Source of the DNA: Pigoraptor vietnamica
Taxonomy: Eukaryota; Opisthokonta; Filasterea
Direction: 5' to 3'
Assembly: GCA_943704525.1 (NCBI GenBank)
Contig: CALSCQ010003377.1
Location: forward strand, 5,001 to 35,760
Length of the DNA stretch: 30,760 bases
The notes under the pieces are model-generated. The model made no database searches. It was not told where the DNA came from and saw only the letters and a list, made by a program, of their open reading frames with translations. This document shows, in pieces, positions 20,766 through 30,760 of this stretch. A program made the position numbers and the translations under genes. The stretch's first letter is position 1. Each line of letters starts with the position of its first letter.

Positions 20766-23700
20766 ATGTCGCAGTCCCACGCCGGCCGCGTGGCCGAATT
20801 TTTCGCCGGTCGCCATGTCCTTGTGACGGGCGCGACCGGCTTCCTCGGAAAAGTTCTTGTCGAGAAGATCCTGCGATCTCTGCCTGATGTTGGTCGCCTC
20901 TATCTGCTTATGCGCCCGAGCACCAAGGAAACGCCGGAAGAGCGCTTCAACGCCTTTCTGTCGTCGGCCATCTTCGACCGTCTGCGGGCTGAGCGGGAGG
21001 GATTCGACGGGTGGGCTCGGACCAAACTCGTTCTCGTCGCGAGCGATTTGACCGCCGGAAGGGACCTTGGCATTGCGCCGTCGGTTGCTGCGGAGCTGCG
21101 CGAGAATGTGTCAGTCGTGTTGCACTGCGCAGCGACGGTGGACTTCAATGAGCCGCTGCATGCCGCGTGCAGGATCAACGTCCTCGGCAGCCTTCACCTT
21201 CTGAACATGGCCAAGTCCTTCCGCCACCTGGCCGCCTTCGTGCACGTGTCGACGGCCTATGTGAACTCGAACGTCCCCAACGGCACCGTCAACGAGCGCA
21301 TATATCCGATGCCCTTTGGTGACTCTGCCTCGATCGTGGACGCCATCACGTCGATGAACGACGCCGGTGAGATTCGCTTTCCGGAGTGGTGATGCCACGT
21401 GTTGGATCTGACTCGGTGCCTGTCTATTGCAGAGCTCGAAGCGCTCACTACGCGCGTTTTGTCCGAGTACCCCAACACATACACGTTCACGAAGTCGCTC
21501 GCGGAGCACATGTTGCTGCGGCACCGGGATTCCGTGCCACTCTCCTTCGTGCGTCCCACTATTATCGGGTGCTCGGCGGAGGAGCCTGTTCCGGGATGGG
21601 TGCGTGTGTTCGCCTGTGCGCGTGCGTGACCGCTATAGTGTTGGCGACTGACTCTTGCTCGTGCACGCGCGCAGATTGATGCGATCAGCGCCGCCGCCGC
21701 CTGCCTCCTCTTTTGCGGCATGGGCGTCATCCACAATTTCCCCGGCAGCGGCTCACTCATCGCCGATCTCGTTCCCGTCGACTACGTCTCGAACCTTCTC
21801 CTCGCCGCCGCGACGCACGTCCACGCAACGACCGGCTCAAACGCCGATCCCGCGCGGCCCCTTCCCATCTTTCACTCGGGCACGTCCGAGCGCAACCCTG
21901 TTCTCTGGGACCTCGTGGCGCGCGCGACAGTCACGTACTGGAGGGCGAACCCAACACCCAAGCGCATCTCGCACGTGTCGATGCGCCTGATGTCGGACCC
22001 GCTGCTCTTCCAGACGCAGTTCTTCCTTTCCTACGACCTACCCTCGATGCTGTACTCTGCGTTCGCAGCCATGACCCTCGGGACCAACCCCGCCGCCGCG
22101 AAGACGGCTCGCCGCCTGAAGAAGATGACGCAGCGCGCGCGGGCGCTCACGGACACGTTTCGCCACTTTGTCTCGCACGAGTGGATCTTCGACGCCTCGG
22201 CCGCCCGTGAGACAAGAGAGGGCTTCCTCACGCCCGTCGACGTGGCCACGTTCTTCTTTGACGAGCGCGCGATCCACTGGCCCTCGTACGTCGCCGTCTT
22301 CTGCTACGGGCTACAGCGTCACGTGCTCAAGGAGCGCGTGCGCCAGCCCTGCAACGCGCCGCCGATCGACTGCCTCATCGCCGAGGATGTGACGACGAGG
22401 GGATTCGCCAAGCGTTTTCCCGACCTCGCCTTCGCCCTCAAGAGCCGCCAGAATATGCCACGCTACAAGGAAGTGCGTCCGCTGACGCCCGCGGCCTACG
22501 TCGACATTGTGCTGTCGTCGCCTTCGGTGCGTGCGGCAGTTCAGCACGCCGCGATCGCCGGCAACGAGAGCGAGGCGGCCATGGCGGAGCGCGCGCGCGC
22601 CATTGCGACTCGAATGGCGCACACGATGAGCGAGACGTCCGTGCGCGCGTTTGGCTTTGCGCTCCGCAAGATCATACGGCGGCTCTACCGCCACGTGCTG
22701 GTCGACACTTCGCGCATGGCGGAGCTTCGGCGGGCGATGGAGAGCGGCCCCGTGGCGCTTCTGCCCACGCACAGGTCCTATCTCGACTTCCTCATCCTCT
22801 CGTACGTCCTGTTCTCGCTGGACCTTCCCGTACCCGTCATTTGCGCGGGCGAGGATTTCCTTGGCATGGGACCCGTCGCGACTCTTCTCCGAAACAGCGG
22901 CGCGTTCTTCATCCGGCGCAGTTTCAACGACGACGTCCTCTACCGCACCATCTTTGCCGAGTACGTCCGCCTCCACGTCGAGCGCCCTTCGCACCCGGTC
23001 GAATTTTTCGTGGAGGGGACGCGCTCGCGGACGGGCAAGTCCCTCCGCCCGCGCCTCGGAATGCTCTCGCAGATCGCGGAGCCCGTGATGGAAGGCACCG
23101 TTCCCGACGTGCGCGTCTTCCCCGTCGGCATCAGCTATGACCGGATCGTCGAGACGAACCTCTACGCCACGGAACTGCTCGGTGTCCCCAAGCCGAAGGA
23201 GTCCGCCGGCGGACTCGTGCGCGCGCGGTCTGTGCTGTCGCGCCGCCTCGGTCGCATCCACGTGCGGTTCGCCGAGCCCATTTCCGTGCGTGACGCGATT
23301 GCGCCTCGCGTGGACCGCGCGCGCCTGTCCCTGCTTCCGCGGGGAGCGGTTGGCTTGCATGCCGCCGCCACTCACACGGCCGCCGGCAACTTCATCGACC
23401 CGCGCATGTCGGGAGAAGTTTCCTCGCAGTCCAAGGCGTTTGTCTCGGCAGTGAGCGACCTCGCGTTCGAGATTGTCCGCCGTCAACAGGCGTCGCTGGT
23501 GGCGACGGCCCCGGCGATCGTGGCCGCGGTTTTGCTCAATCACTCTCGGCGCGCGCCCGAGACATTGCTGGGCGTGGAATCGCTCGTTGAGGAGTGCGCT
23601 TTCGTGCGCTCGGAGCTGGAGGCACGCGGCATATCGGTAGACTGGATTCAGGTACGTGGCACGTGACTACCTGCTAACCGCGTAAATATTCGTATCACTG

Positions 23701-24754
23701 ACTCTGCTGTGCATCGATGATTGCAGTGGGAGGACGCGCGCACCGTCGCCCTCGGCGGCGTCGACCACATGAAGGAGTACCTCATCATCGACAAGGACGG
23801 CGCCATGCGCGCGAATGTCACCGGCCCGTCGGGTGCGGAGACGGCCATCGTGCTGGCCAACTGGCGCAACCAGGTGCGTGCCGCGACGGTGTTGTGTGCA
23901 AGTTATGCGGCATGGTGGCGGTAATGTGATGTGTGCGTATTATATATTTATTCCCTTCGCTGGTGGGCACATTCTTTCTGTGGTGCGGGAAACATGTCTG
24001 ACTCATGTGTTCTACTTGCAGCTTCTCCACACTTTCGCAACGGAGGGGACGCTTCTCCTGGCGATGCGCTTGTGCAAGAGAGGCGCTGCGGTGTCCGAGG
24101 TCGCGGACAAGTACAAGTTTGTCGCGAAGCTCATGCGCCACGACATTGTCGGCATCGAGCGACAGCCGGAGAAGGTGCGCGTCGCCTCGTGTGTGTGCGT
24201 TTCATTTCATTTTCAGGACCATATCGCGTTATTGCTGACTTTGGTGCACGCACATGCAGTCGTTCGACGCGACTCTGGCCTTCCTCTCATCCCGCGGCGC
24301 CATCGCTGTCGCCGAGGGCGTGCTGTCCGTGAAGGAGAGCGGGCATCGCCTGTTCGACTGGCTCGATGGGCTCTTCACGCCCCTCGCGGACTCGTACTGG
24401 GCTGCGGTGCTTCACCTCTACGGCATGCTTCACCCGGGCGCCGCGAAGCCCCTCGGTGCCATTGTGGCCGACACGCAGCGCGAACTGCGCGCCATGCACA
24501 CCGCAGGCCAGCTGTCGTCGCCTGAGGCCGCGTCTTCGGATCCGATCAAGAACGCCTTTCACGGTCTGCGCGACATGGGCGTGCTGGAGCACACAGGGGA
24601 TCGCAAGGGCGACCATGTCCCGTACAAGCTTGCGGCGCGCTTCGTCACGCGTGGCGGGGACCTCCACGAGCTGTTCCAGTCTGTGTCGGCCCTTTGTAGG
24701 CGTGCTGGAGAACGCCCCGAGCGCCTCCTGCAGACGCTTGCCTCGAAGCTGTAA
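20766..24754 (+). CDS. Peroxisomal fatty acyl-CoA reductase / DHAP acyltransferase fusion (FARAT-like)
   Basis: Two enzymes of ether-lipid synthesis in one chain: reduction of acyl-CoA to fatty alcohol, and acylation of dihydroxyacetone phosphate. Exons 20766-21366, 21433-21599, 21675-23651, 23727-23873, 24022-24174, 24260-24754; 1179 residues. The reductase half (about 1-500) has the NAD(P)-binding TGATGFLG at 21-28, active-site Y217-x3-K221, EEPVPGW, DLIPVDYV-like DLVPVDYV, and a FAR_C domain. The GNPAT half (about 580-1179) has the acyltransferase blocks: H622-RSYL-D627 (HX4D), GAFFIRRS 665-672, FFVEGTRSRTGK from 700, and VFPVGISYD from 737. The last three residues are SKL, a perfect PTS1 peroxisomal signal. 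From memory, Dictyostelium has the same fusion, called FARAT. The wax synthase gene follows on the same strand. Confidence 0.95.
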
Positions 24755-25205
24755 TGCTGTGTTGGACGCCTCACACCAGAAGAAAGAGTTCATTGTGCCA
24801 TTTGGATCTCAGCCGACCACGGCGGTTTCAAGCAGCCGGGCTCGTCATGCCTGCGTTATTTTTAGCCCAGTTCAGCTGATCGGACACGTCCCACGAGTTG
24901 CTGTGCTGTAGGGTGAGGGTTACGCGTGGACACTCCTGTCACATTGGCACACACCCTCAAAATTCTTCAAGAAATGCGGGCTCTGCTTCAATTCAGTGGG
25001 TACGGCCGCGTCCCCCTAATGAGCGTCACGCTGTCCCTTCCCACACACGCACACACGCACACACGCACACAGCATCCACGTCCAAAACACTGCTTGCAAC
25101 ACACTTCTTAGATATGCACGAAATACGCTCCTTCATTGGCCTTATTCTCCAACGAGGTCACTAGAGACGGTGCGGGCTGTTTGGCTCGCAGCGGGGAAGA
25201 GGGAG
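24755..25205. other. Intergenic region between FAR-GNPAT and wax synthase
   Basis: 451 bp, same-strand neighbours. It holds the FAR-GNPAT 3' UTR, a CACACG-type repeat (25041-25071) and the promoter of the next gene. No other structure seen. Confidence 0.5.
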
Positions 25206-27138
25206 ATGGCGTCTGGCGCGGTTGCTTCCTTTGCTATGGGTGCCGCCGTGTTGCTGCTGGGTTTTATTGGATTCGTGTTGTACAAGATAATCGTCTCTGC
25301 GTTTAGGGTGAGTTGTTAAAAAAGGTTTGACGCTCGTTTTTTTTCTTTTTCCGTGGAACGCTTAGAAGACTGATGCAAGTTCTTGCGGCTCGTTTCCACG
25401 CTTTCCACTCACATCGTCACCTATTTTTTTGTGGATATTCATTGGTCTCTTGCTTTGCAGCCCGTTGCCCAGAGTTCATTGCCGCCCGTGCGCGAGCGCA
25501 AGCCGAAGCAGCTCAATGGGGCGGAGAACATGTTTCTGCACCTCGAGGACAACGAGCGCCGTCAGACAATTGCGGGCATTCTCGTGTTCGAAGGACCCAT
25601 CACGCGTGATGTCGCTGTGAAGAGTGAGTGTTTGCCCTTTTTGCTTGTCACGTCTATTGAAAACGTGCAAATGTTGCGTCGCATCTATTTGAAATCTCCG
25701 TCGGTTTGAGTCTCATATGTTTTTTGTGTCGTCTCCAGCGCTGTCGGCGGCGGTCGCCAAGCACAGGCGCCTGCGTCAAGTTGTTGTGGGCACGCGCATT
25801 CCCTTCATTGGCGGCTTCCGTGACTACGAGGATTTTAAGCTCGACGATCACATCCTTGAGGAGCGCCTGCCCACTGCGGACGAGTCGTCTCTCCAGGCGG
25901 CCATTGCGGAGAAGATTGCGACGCCGTTTGACAAGGTGTGCTGCGCGTTCCTTCTTTGTTTTCCCTTATTGCTTGGCATGTTGTTGTAGGTTCGTGTTGT
26001 GTTGACTCGCCGTGTGGTCGCGCAGACGCGGCCGATGTGGGAGGCGACGGTCTTTCATGGCTTTGGCGAATCGAGCGCCCTCTTCTTGCGCATGCACCAC
26101 GCGATCGGCGACGGCATGTCCGCCAACATCCTTCTCGCGGCGTCGGCGTTGGACGAGAACGGAGTGTCGTATGCGGACGTCATCAAGAAGGCGTTTGATC
26201 AGATGATGCGCTCACGGCGCCGCTCGTCGCGCGTGAGCACGGCCGGTGCCTACTACAACCTGCGCGCGCTCGGCGTCTCTCCGCGCGGAATGGTCCTCGT
26301 CGCTGCCTTGTGGACGCTTTCGCGGCCCGTTTCCATGCTTCGTCGCCAGGCGGCTGTGCTGGGACATTTCGCCGTGTCGGTGCTGCAGGTGCTGGTGGAC
26401 CTCTACTTTCTCATCGTCGAGAGGACTCAGGTGCTCGCGAAGCCCTCGACGCGCGGCAAGGTCGCGTCGTGGACGACGGCCGTCAGTCTGGACGAGGTGA
26501 AGGCGATCAAGTCGGCCTATGGGGTGACGGTCAACGACGTCCTCGTGTCGGCCATCACTGGCGCCATCCGCCGGCACATTGTACGTCTCGGGCGCAAGGT
26601 TCCAAAGGACGTGTTCTCGCCCATCCCCGTCATGCTCCGTCACTCTGTCGCCGAGATTGAGACGCTGCGCAACCAGGTCGCGGCCGTGTGGCACTTTCTT
26701 CCGACGGGCATGGAGGATCCGGTCGCCCGCCTCCGCGAGGTCCACGAGCGCATGCTCTCGCGCAAGCGCAACACGCTGTACATGGCGTTTACTCTCGGCA
26801 ACATGTCGTTCTGGGGCGCGTGCCCTCGCATCATTGCGCGCCCCGTCTTCAACACGTTCTACGACAAGGCCGTGTCGATCGTGACGAACGTGTCTGGGCC
26901 GCAGGGTCTCCTTCGCCTCGAGGGCCACCCCATCAAGGACATCCACATCTTTGGCCTGCAGAGCACGGCGGGCGGCACGGCCATATCGATCATCACGTAC
27001 AACGGGCGCGTCAGTGTGACCCTCCTCGCCGACGAGGACCAGGGCAAGCAGGGCTGCGCCTCGGAAGTGTTTATGATGGAGGACTTTCGCGACGAGATCG
27101 CCCTTCTCCGCGAGCTGGCTGCGGAACGCAGTCGGTGA
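25206..27138 (+). CDS. Wax ester synthase / diacylglycerol acyltransferase (WS/DGAT), membrane-anchored
   Basis: Transfers an acyl group from acyl-CoA to a fatty alcohol (wax ester) or diacylglycerol (triacylglycerol). Exons 25206-25307, 25461-25623, 25739-25935, 26026-27138; 524 residues. The first exon encodes a hydrophobic helix at about 5-30, suggesting an ER or lipid-body anchor. QLNGAENMFLHLED opens the catalytic domain, and ATPFDKTRPMWEATV corresponds to the family PLD..RPLWE block. H178-H-A-I-G-D183-G184 is the HHxxxDG active site. VTNVSGP (440-446) is the C-terminal family motif. The acceptor at 26025 was preferred over an in-frame one at 25989 because it restores the PLD..RPLWE spacing. 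The gene lies 451 bp downstream of the fatty-alcohol-making FAR-GNPAT fusion, which could supply one of its substrates. Confidence 0.94.
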
Positions 27139-27612
27139 GCTGTTTTGGACTACATGGGTCTGTTTTTTTGGCGCGCGGGCTGGCTCCCAGCGCCGTTTTT
27201 CGTGTTTTTCAGCGCGCTGTTTCCTTCTTAGGAATTAAGTTTCCAAAGATATGAGCTATATATAGAGTTTCTCGCGTGATGTGATTATGTATGACTTATC
27301 GCATGGGGAGGCGTGTGATATTTTTGGGCCGAACGAGTCAGGGGGTGATATTTCCATAATGCACGAGTGCGTCATACATAAGGAGATGGCCATGGGATAT
27401 ATTTGGGTCTTCCCATATGTCACAGTGGGGGCTGTGGGAAGTGACACAGAGTTCAGCCAACGCCGAGAGCGACGTACGTACGTCAGCCTTTAACGTCCCA
27501 TAGCTTGCAAAAAGAAAGTGGACGTGAATATCCATTTGTCAGAGTGCTATCGTTATCGCAACAGTTTGAGCCTTGAGAGGACTGTTTGTTTGCGTGTGTG
27601 TGTGGCGTGAGA
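27139..27612. promoter_or_regulatory. Inverted-repeat-rich intergenic region before the hydrolase gene
   Basis: 474 bp. It contains TTATGTATGAC (27285-27295) and its exact inverse (27371-27381), a GTGATATTT direct repeat (about 27316 and 27346), a TGTCAC/GTGACA pair (27418-27446), and a perfect 14-bp palindrome GACGTACGTACGTC (27471-27484). No coding frame. Likely 3' UTR of the wax synthase plus promoter of the hydrolase. Confidence 0.55.
27471..27484. promoter_or_regulatory. Perfect 14-bp palindrome GACGTACGTACGTC
   Basis: Self-complementary site 129 bp upstream of the hydrolase ATG. Its size and symmetry suit a dimeric DNA-binding protein; no known regulator is assigned. Confidence 0.45.
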
Positions 27613-29959
27613 ATGTCTTCCTCAGGGGAGAGTGAGCTCATCCACCGCAAGTCGCGCCACGTTGAAAGCGACGAGCGCACCGAGTCGCCCAATGGAGGCA
27701 AGAAGGCCGCATCGGAGCGCAAGGCCAAGGACGACGACGTGACTACGCCAGATGCGCCGGTGACTCACGAGACGATCGAAGACGTGAAGCCGATCGACGG
27801 CGAGGACGCGTCGTCGGATGCAACCAACCAAGGCGCGACGAGTGAGACCACTGCTGCGGCCGACGTTGCGTCTGGTCAAGCGACTGACAGCGCGCAAAGT
27901 GAGGAGAAGGGCCTGAAGCATCGCAAGTCTGGCAAGAAGAAGGACAACGCGGGAACGAAAGATGCGACTGATCGCAAAGTGGATGGCGGCGATAAGAAGG
28001 AGGGCGCGAAGACGGACGACAAGGGCAAGGGCGCAGAGGCCCAGAAGCTCAAAACGGAGGCCTCAGAGGGTGCCGAGTCGGCCACAGTCGCGGATTCGAA
28101 GAAAGACGCTAAGGCCCCGGCGACGGACGCGGCTGCCGGCGGTACGACGGCCGTTCACGAGCGATCGAGGGGCCTGCATCCGTGCGTCGCTCTGGCGGTT
28201 TCCATCTTTCTGTTTGTTGTCGGATCGTACTTTCTGAGTGGCGCCGGCATCATGGTGAGACTTGCATTGCGCGCACTGCGAACGGCTCGTGTGGACTGCG
28301 TTCGCTTATTTTTTTTTTTTTTTGTGCGACCTCTGACAGGACGACACCAAGCTTCCAGCCAACGTGCGCCAGCACCTGGACCATGGAGTTGTCGTGCCGG
28401 TGTATGTGGGTGACCAGCGACTTCGCATCTTTGCGCGCGTCGATGGCCCCCGTGACGCCACAGAGGTCGTTCTCCTCGTCCATGGCCTGCCCGTCTCGTC
28501 GTTTTCGTATCGGCACGTTCTCCCTGAGCTCGCCTCCAGCGGGGTGGGTGCATGCAGGCAGTGCTCTTTGCAAATGACCCTGCGCCTTTTCTGCGGCTTA
28601 CCCAAGCGAACATGGTCCGTGTGTTGCAGATCCGCACAGTCGCGTTTGATTTTCCCGGGTTCGGCCTGTCCCACCGCCCTGAGGACGCGCCGTACACCTG
28701 GTCGTACTTTGCGTCCGTCATCCCAGCTGTGGCCGACGCTCTCAATCTCCCCGCCGTACACCTCGTGTGCCACGACATTGGCGGCCCCGTATGTGCGCAG
28801 TATGCCATCAAGTCGCCTTCGCGCGTGAGGTCGCTCACGTTCACGAACACCTTCCTCGACACTCGCGGCTCCTGCCCCGGCTTTCCCCTGTCGTTTATCT
28901 CGGTGAGTCCCTTCGCGATGCGTGCGCAATGGCCTGCCATTCTAAATCCGCCGCCTGCAGGAGCATCCCGCGATCGGCAAGCACGTTTTCTCCTTCCTGT
29001 CGTCGCCTGCCGGGCTTCCCCTCGCGTGGCTGTTCCTCAGCCGCTCGGCCGCCTCAAGCCTCTCGTTTTCGGACGCCCACGCGTACATGCACCTCATCGC
29101 GCGCGCTGACGGCGGGGCGGCCTACTTGAAGACGCTTCGCGGCTACAATGGGACTGCGGAGCACGCGACGTTCCTCGCGGAAGGCCTCAAGTCGATCGCG
29201 GACTCTGTGCCGATGCAAGTCATCGCAGCGACGCGCGACACAATTGTGAGTCTTACTTGCACTTGTTGGTAATTTTTCCTGCATTAATGGATGTTGTGAT
29301 TTTTGATTTGCACGACTAATGCTTGCGTTTTGCAGCCGCACATGGGCGCGCAGGTGGATTTCCTGAAGGCCACGGTTCCCCTTCGCTCGATTCACTGGAT
29401 GGCCGGTCGTCACGTGCTCCAGGAGGACCATCCCGACGAGTTTGCGAAGCTCATCACGGAATTTGTTCGTGCCCTGCCGGTGGGTTTGATGTGTGGGGAT
29501 ATGGACAATTGTTGTGCTTTTGCTGACACGCGCCCCTTTCGGCAGGCGACCCCGCCGCGCCCGGCACTTGAGGACCTCGTGTCTGACGAGGTGCGGCGCG
29601 AGTTTGTCCACGACGAAGTTCCTGCACACAGCGGAACTCAGGCGCAGGCGCCGGGCGGCGGGCATTCTCACACTCACGGGGGCCTCTCGCACTCTCACGG
29701 TGGCCACTCTCACTCTCACGGGGGCCACTCTCACTCTCACGGGGGTCACTCTCACTCTCACGGGGGCCACTCTCACTCTCACGGGGGTCACTCTCACTCT
29801 CACGGGGGTCACTCTCACTCTCACGGGGAAGCTAAGGAACACAAACACTCACACTCCCACTCTCACGACCACGCCCATGGTCACCACCACCACGCCGACG
29901 GCAAAAGCAAGTACGTTGACGCCGGAAAGCACGCCAAGCACGCGGATCACGCGCCGTGA
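27613..29959 (+). CDS. Membrane-anchored alpha/beta hydrolase with Asp nucleophile and His-rich tail
   Basis: Exons 27613-28254, 28340-28543, 28630-28902, 28961-29245, 29336-29479, 29546-29959; 653 residues. Residues 1-188 are low-complexity and charged (Lys/Asp/Glu/Ala). A membrane helix follows at about 191-208, then an alpha/beta-hydrolase domain (about 230-520). Landmarks: VLLVHG at 258-263 (oxyanion region), DFPGFGLS, nucleophile elbow C-H-D331-I-G-G, candidate acid D466, and catalytic His H494 in GRHVLQED. An Asp nucleophile points to the epoxide hydrolase / haloalkane dehalogenase branch rather than Ser esterases. The tail has eight GGHSHSH-type heptads and a further HSHSHSHDHAHGHHHH segment, suited to binding Zn, Cu or Ni. 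The 66-bp intron at 29480-29545 is a multiple of three without an in-frame stop, so retention is possible. Substrate unknown. Confidence 0.85.
29657..29824 (+). repeat. 21-bp coding tandem repeat, eight units (GGHSHSH)
   Basis: Eight in-frame 21-bp units; the first two vary (GGHSHTH, GGLSHSH) and the last six are identical in protein. Silent differences alternate GGC/GGT at the second glycine, as expected from expansion by unequal exchange or slippage. Confidence 0.95.
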
Positions 29960-30133
29960 GCTGTCGGTGTGTATAAATGCGCTTCTCTCTTGTCCTTCTT
30001 TCAGCAATTTTGAGGGCAGGCCGAGCGGTTTCCTGTGTGTAGTGTATTACATAACGCGCTTCTGCTCGGTGGTCCGAGCAACGTCGTGTGACCGCTCAAA
30101 ACGTGCGGTGAGTCCCTCCATGTGCAAGCGCCT

Positions 30134-30760
30134 CTACGCAGACATCTCCGTCATCGCAGGCACGTGCAACTCTGGTGCGCCTGACGTCGCGTGTTCGCCC
30201 GCCGCGTCTCGGACGACATCGTGGATGCTACCGCCGCGACTGCTTCCTCGGCTGCGCGTGGGTCCCGGAGAGTCCGTCCTGTGTATCGTTACTGGCCGGC
30301 CGTCGCTGATGACCACCGTGCCTGGCGCCGCACTTCCGGGCGCGGGCTGCGCGGATTCCACATCCCCGGGGATGCGGACGCGCTCGACATTGTACGAGCC
30401 CGTCCTGCAGAGGAAACGCATGCGTGTGAGTAACGTGGACAAGGGGTGAAGGTAGGGCACAGATAGACGAGCTGAGCTGCGTACTCACATCTTCTTCTTT
30501 CGGTACACGACAAATCCGACGACGCCGCCTATCAAGACGACGCCTCCGACAGCACCGCCGACCACAGCACCAATCGGAACGCCGCCGCCGCCACTCGAAC
30601 CAGTGGGCACGACACCGCCACCGCCGCCACCGCCACCGTCGTCGATGGGGGAGAGGCCCACGCTGAGAATCGTCAGGCCGAGCGCCGCCGCAATTTCCGC
30701 GAGGCTCGCCTGCACCGCCGCCAGGAGCACATCGGCCGAGATGACGACCTCTTGCCCGTC
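30134..30760 (-). CDS. Single-pass membrane protein with Gly-rich stalk, C-terminal part (5' partial)
   Basis: Unrecognised; the N-terminal part lies beyond the right edge. Exons: beyond edge to 30489, then 30404-30134. The exon at the edge reads in phase 0 from base 30760. It encodes an Ala/Leu-rich end of an outer domain, then a stalk with eight consecutive Gly (IDDGGGGGGGGVVPTG) and a second GSSGGGGVPIG stretch. A Gly/Val membrane helix (GAVVGGAVGGVVLIGGVVGFVVY) follows, with the stop-transfer RKKK. The frame reaches a TGA right there, but that TGA lies inside a strong donor GTGAGT (30488). Splicing to an acceptor at 30405 extends the protein by a roughly 90-residue Ser/Pro/Arg cytoplasmic tail ending TEMSA. 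The arrangement resembles a cell-surface receptor or adhesion protein; that is inference. Confidence 0.65.

Noticed and set aside
22311-23543. 410-residue minus-strand frame
   Set aside because: Antisense shadow of the GNPAT half. The composition is Arg/His/Ala-rich without motifs, while the plus strand shows intact acyltransferase blocks.
25989-26025. Upstream in-frame acceptor of the wax synthase exon 4
   Set aside because: It would insert 12 residues into the conserved PLD..RPLWE region; the acceptor at 26025 restores family spacing.
29657-29824. CRISPR-like array in the 21-bp repeat
   Set aside because: Units are contiguous without spacers, in frame with a gene, and encode GGHSHSH; the host is a eukaryote.

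Overview
The window is nuclear DNA from a unicellular eukaryote. Genes are GC-rich and broken by many short GT-AG introns (about 50 could be placed by eye), many of them rich in GT repeats. The products include spliceosomal SF3a, Mediator, HIRA-complex, mitochondrial and peroxisomal proteins. Gene density is high, 11 protein genes in 30.8 kb. The gene set (Tks/phox-like PX-SH3 protein, ubinuclein, a FAR-GNPAT fusion also known from Dictyostelium) fits an amorphean or related protist. I cannot name the species from this sequence. All gene models were built by eye from reading frame, splice sites and remembered family sequences.

Layout. 1-2812 (+): splicing factor SF3A3, lacking its first residues at the left edge. 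3050-6042 (-): mitochondrial NADP-isocitrate dehydrogenase-like gene of 11 exons with two odd active-site features. 6608-8059 (+): PX-SH3 adaptor. 8188-10625 (-): unrecognised membrane protein with a large luminal domain between two membrane helices. 11302-14016 (+): ubinuclein/HPC2-type histone-chaperone subunit. 14017-16299: the only long gene-poor stretch, holding diverged inverted repeats about 1.9 kb apart that look like the ends of an old DNA element. 16300-17784 (+): Mediator subunit MED20. 17964-20095 (-): PDE12-type 2',5'-phosphodiesterase/deadenylase.

20766-29959 (+): three co-oriented genes. The first two are clearly lipid genes: a fatty acyl-CoA reductase fused to a DHAP/glycerol-3-phosphate acyltransferase ending in the peroxisomal signal SKL, then a membrane-anchored wax-ester synthase/DGAT. 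The third is a membrane-anchored alpha/beta hydrolase with an Asp nucleophile and a (GGHSHSH)n tail. 30134-30760 (-): C-terminal part of a single-pass membrane protein with a glycine-rich stalk, cut by the right edge.

How they fit together. The fusion enzyme would make fatty alcohol and acyl-DHAP, the two precursors of ether lipids. The wax synthase next to it could use fatty alcohol or diacylglycerol as acceptor, so 20.8-27.1 kb may be an ether-lipid/neutral-lipid neighbourhood; this is inference. The other genes are housekeeping and unrelated. Several pairs are divergent and share short intergenic promoters (IDH/PX-SH3, membrane protein/ubinuclein, PDE12/FAR-GNPAT).
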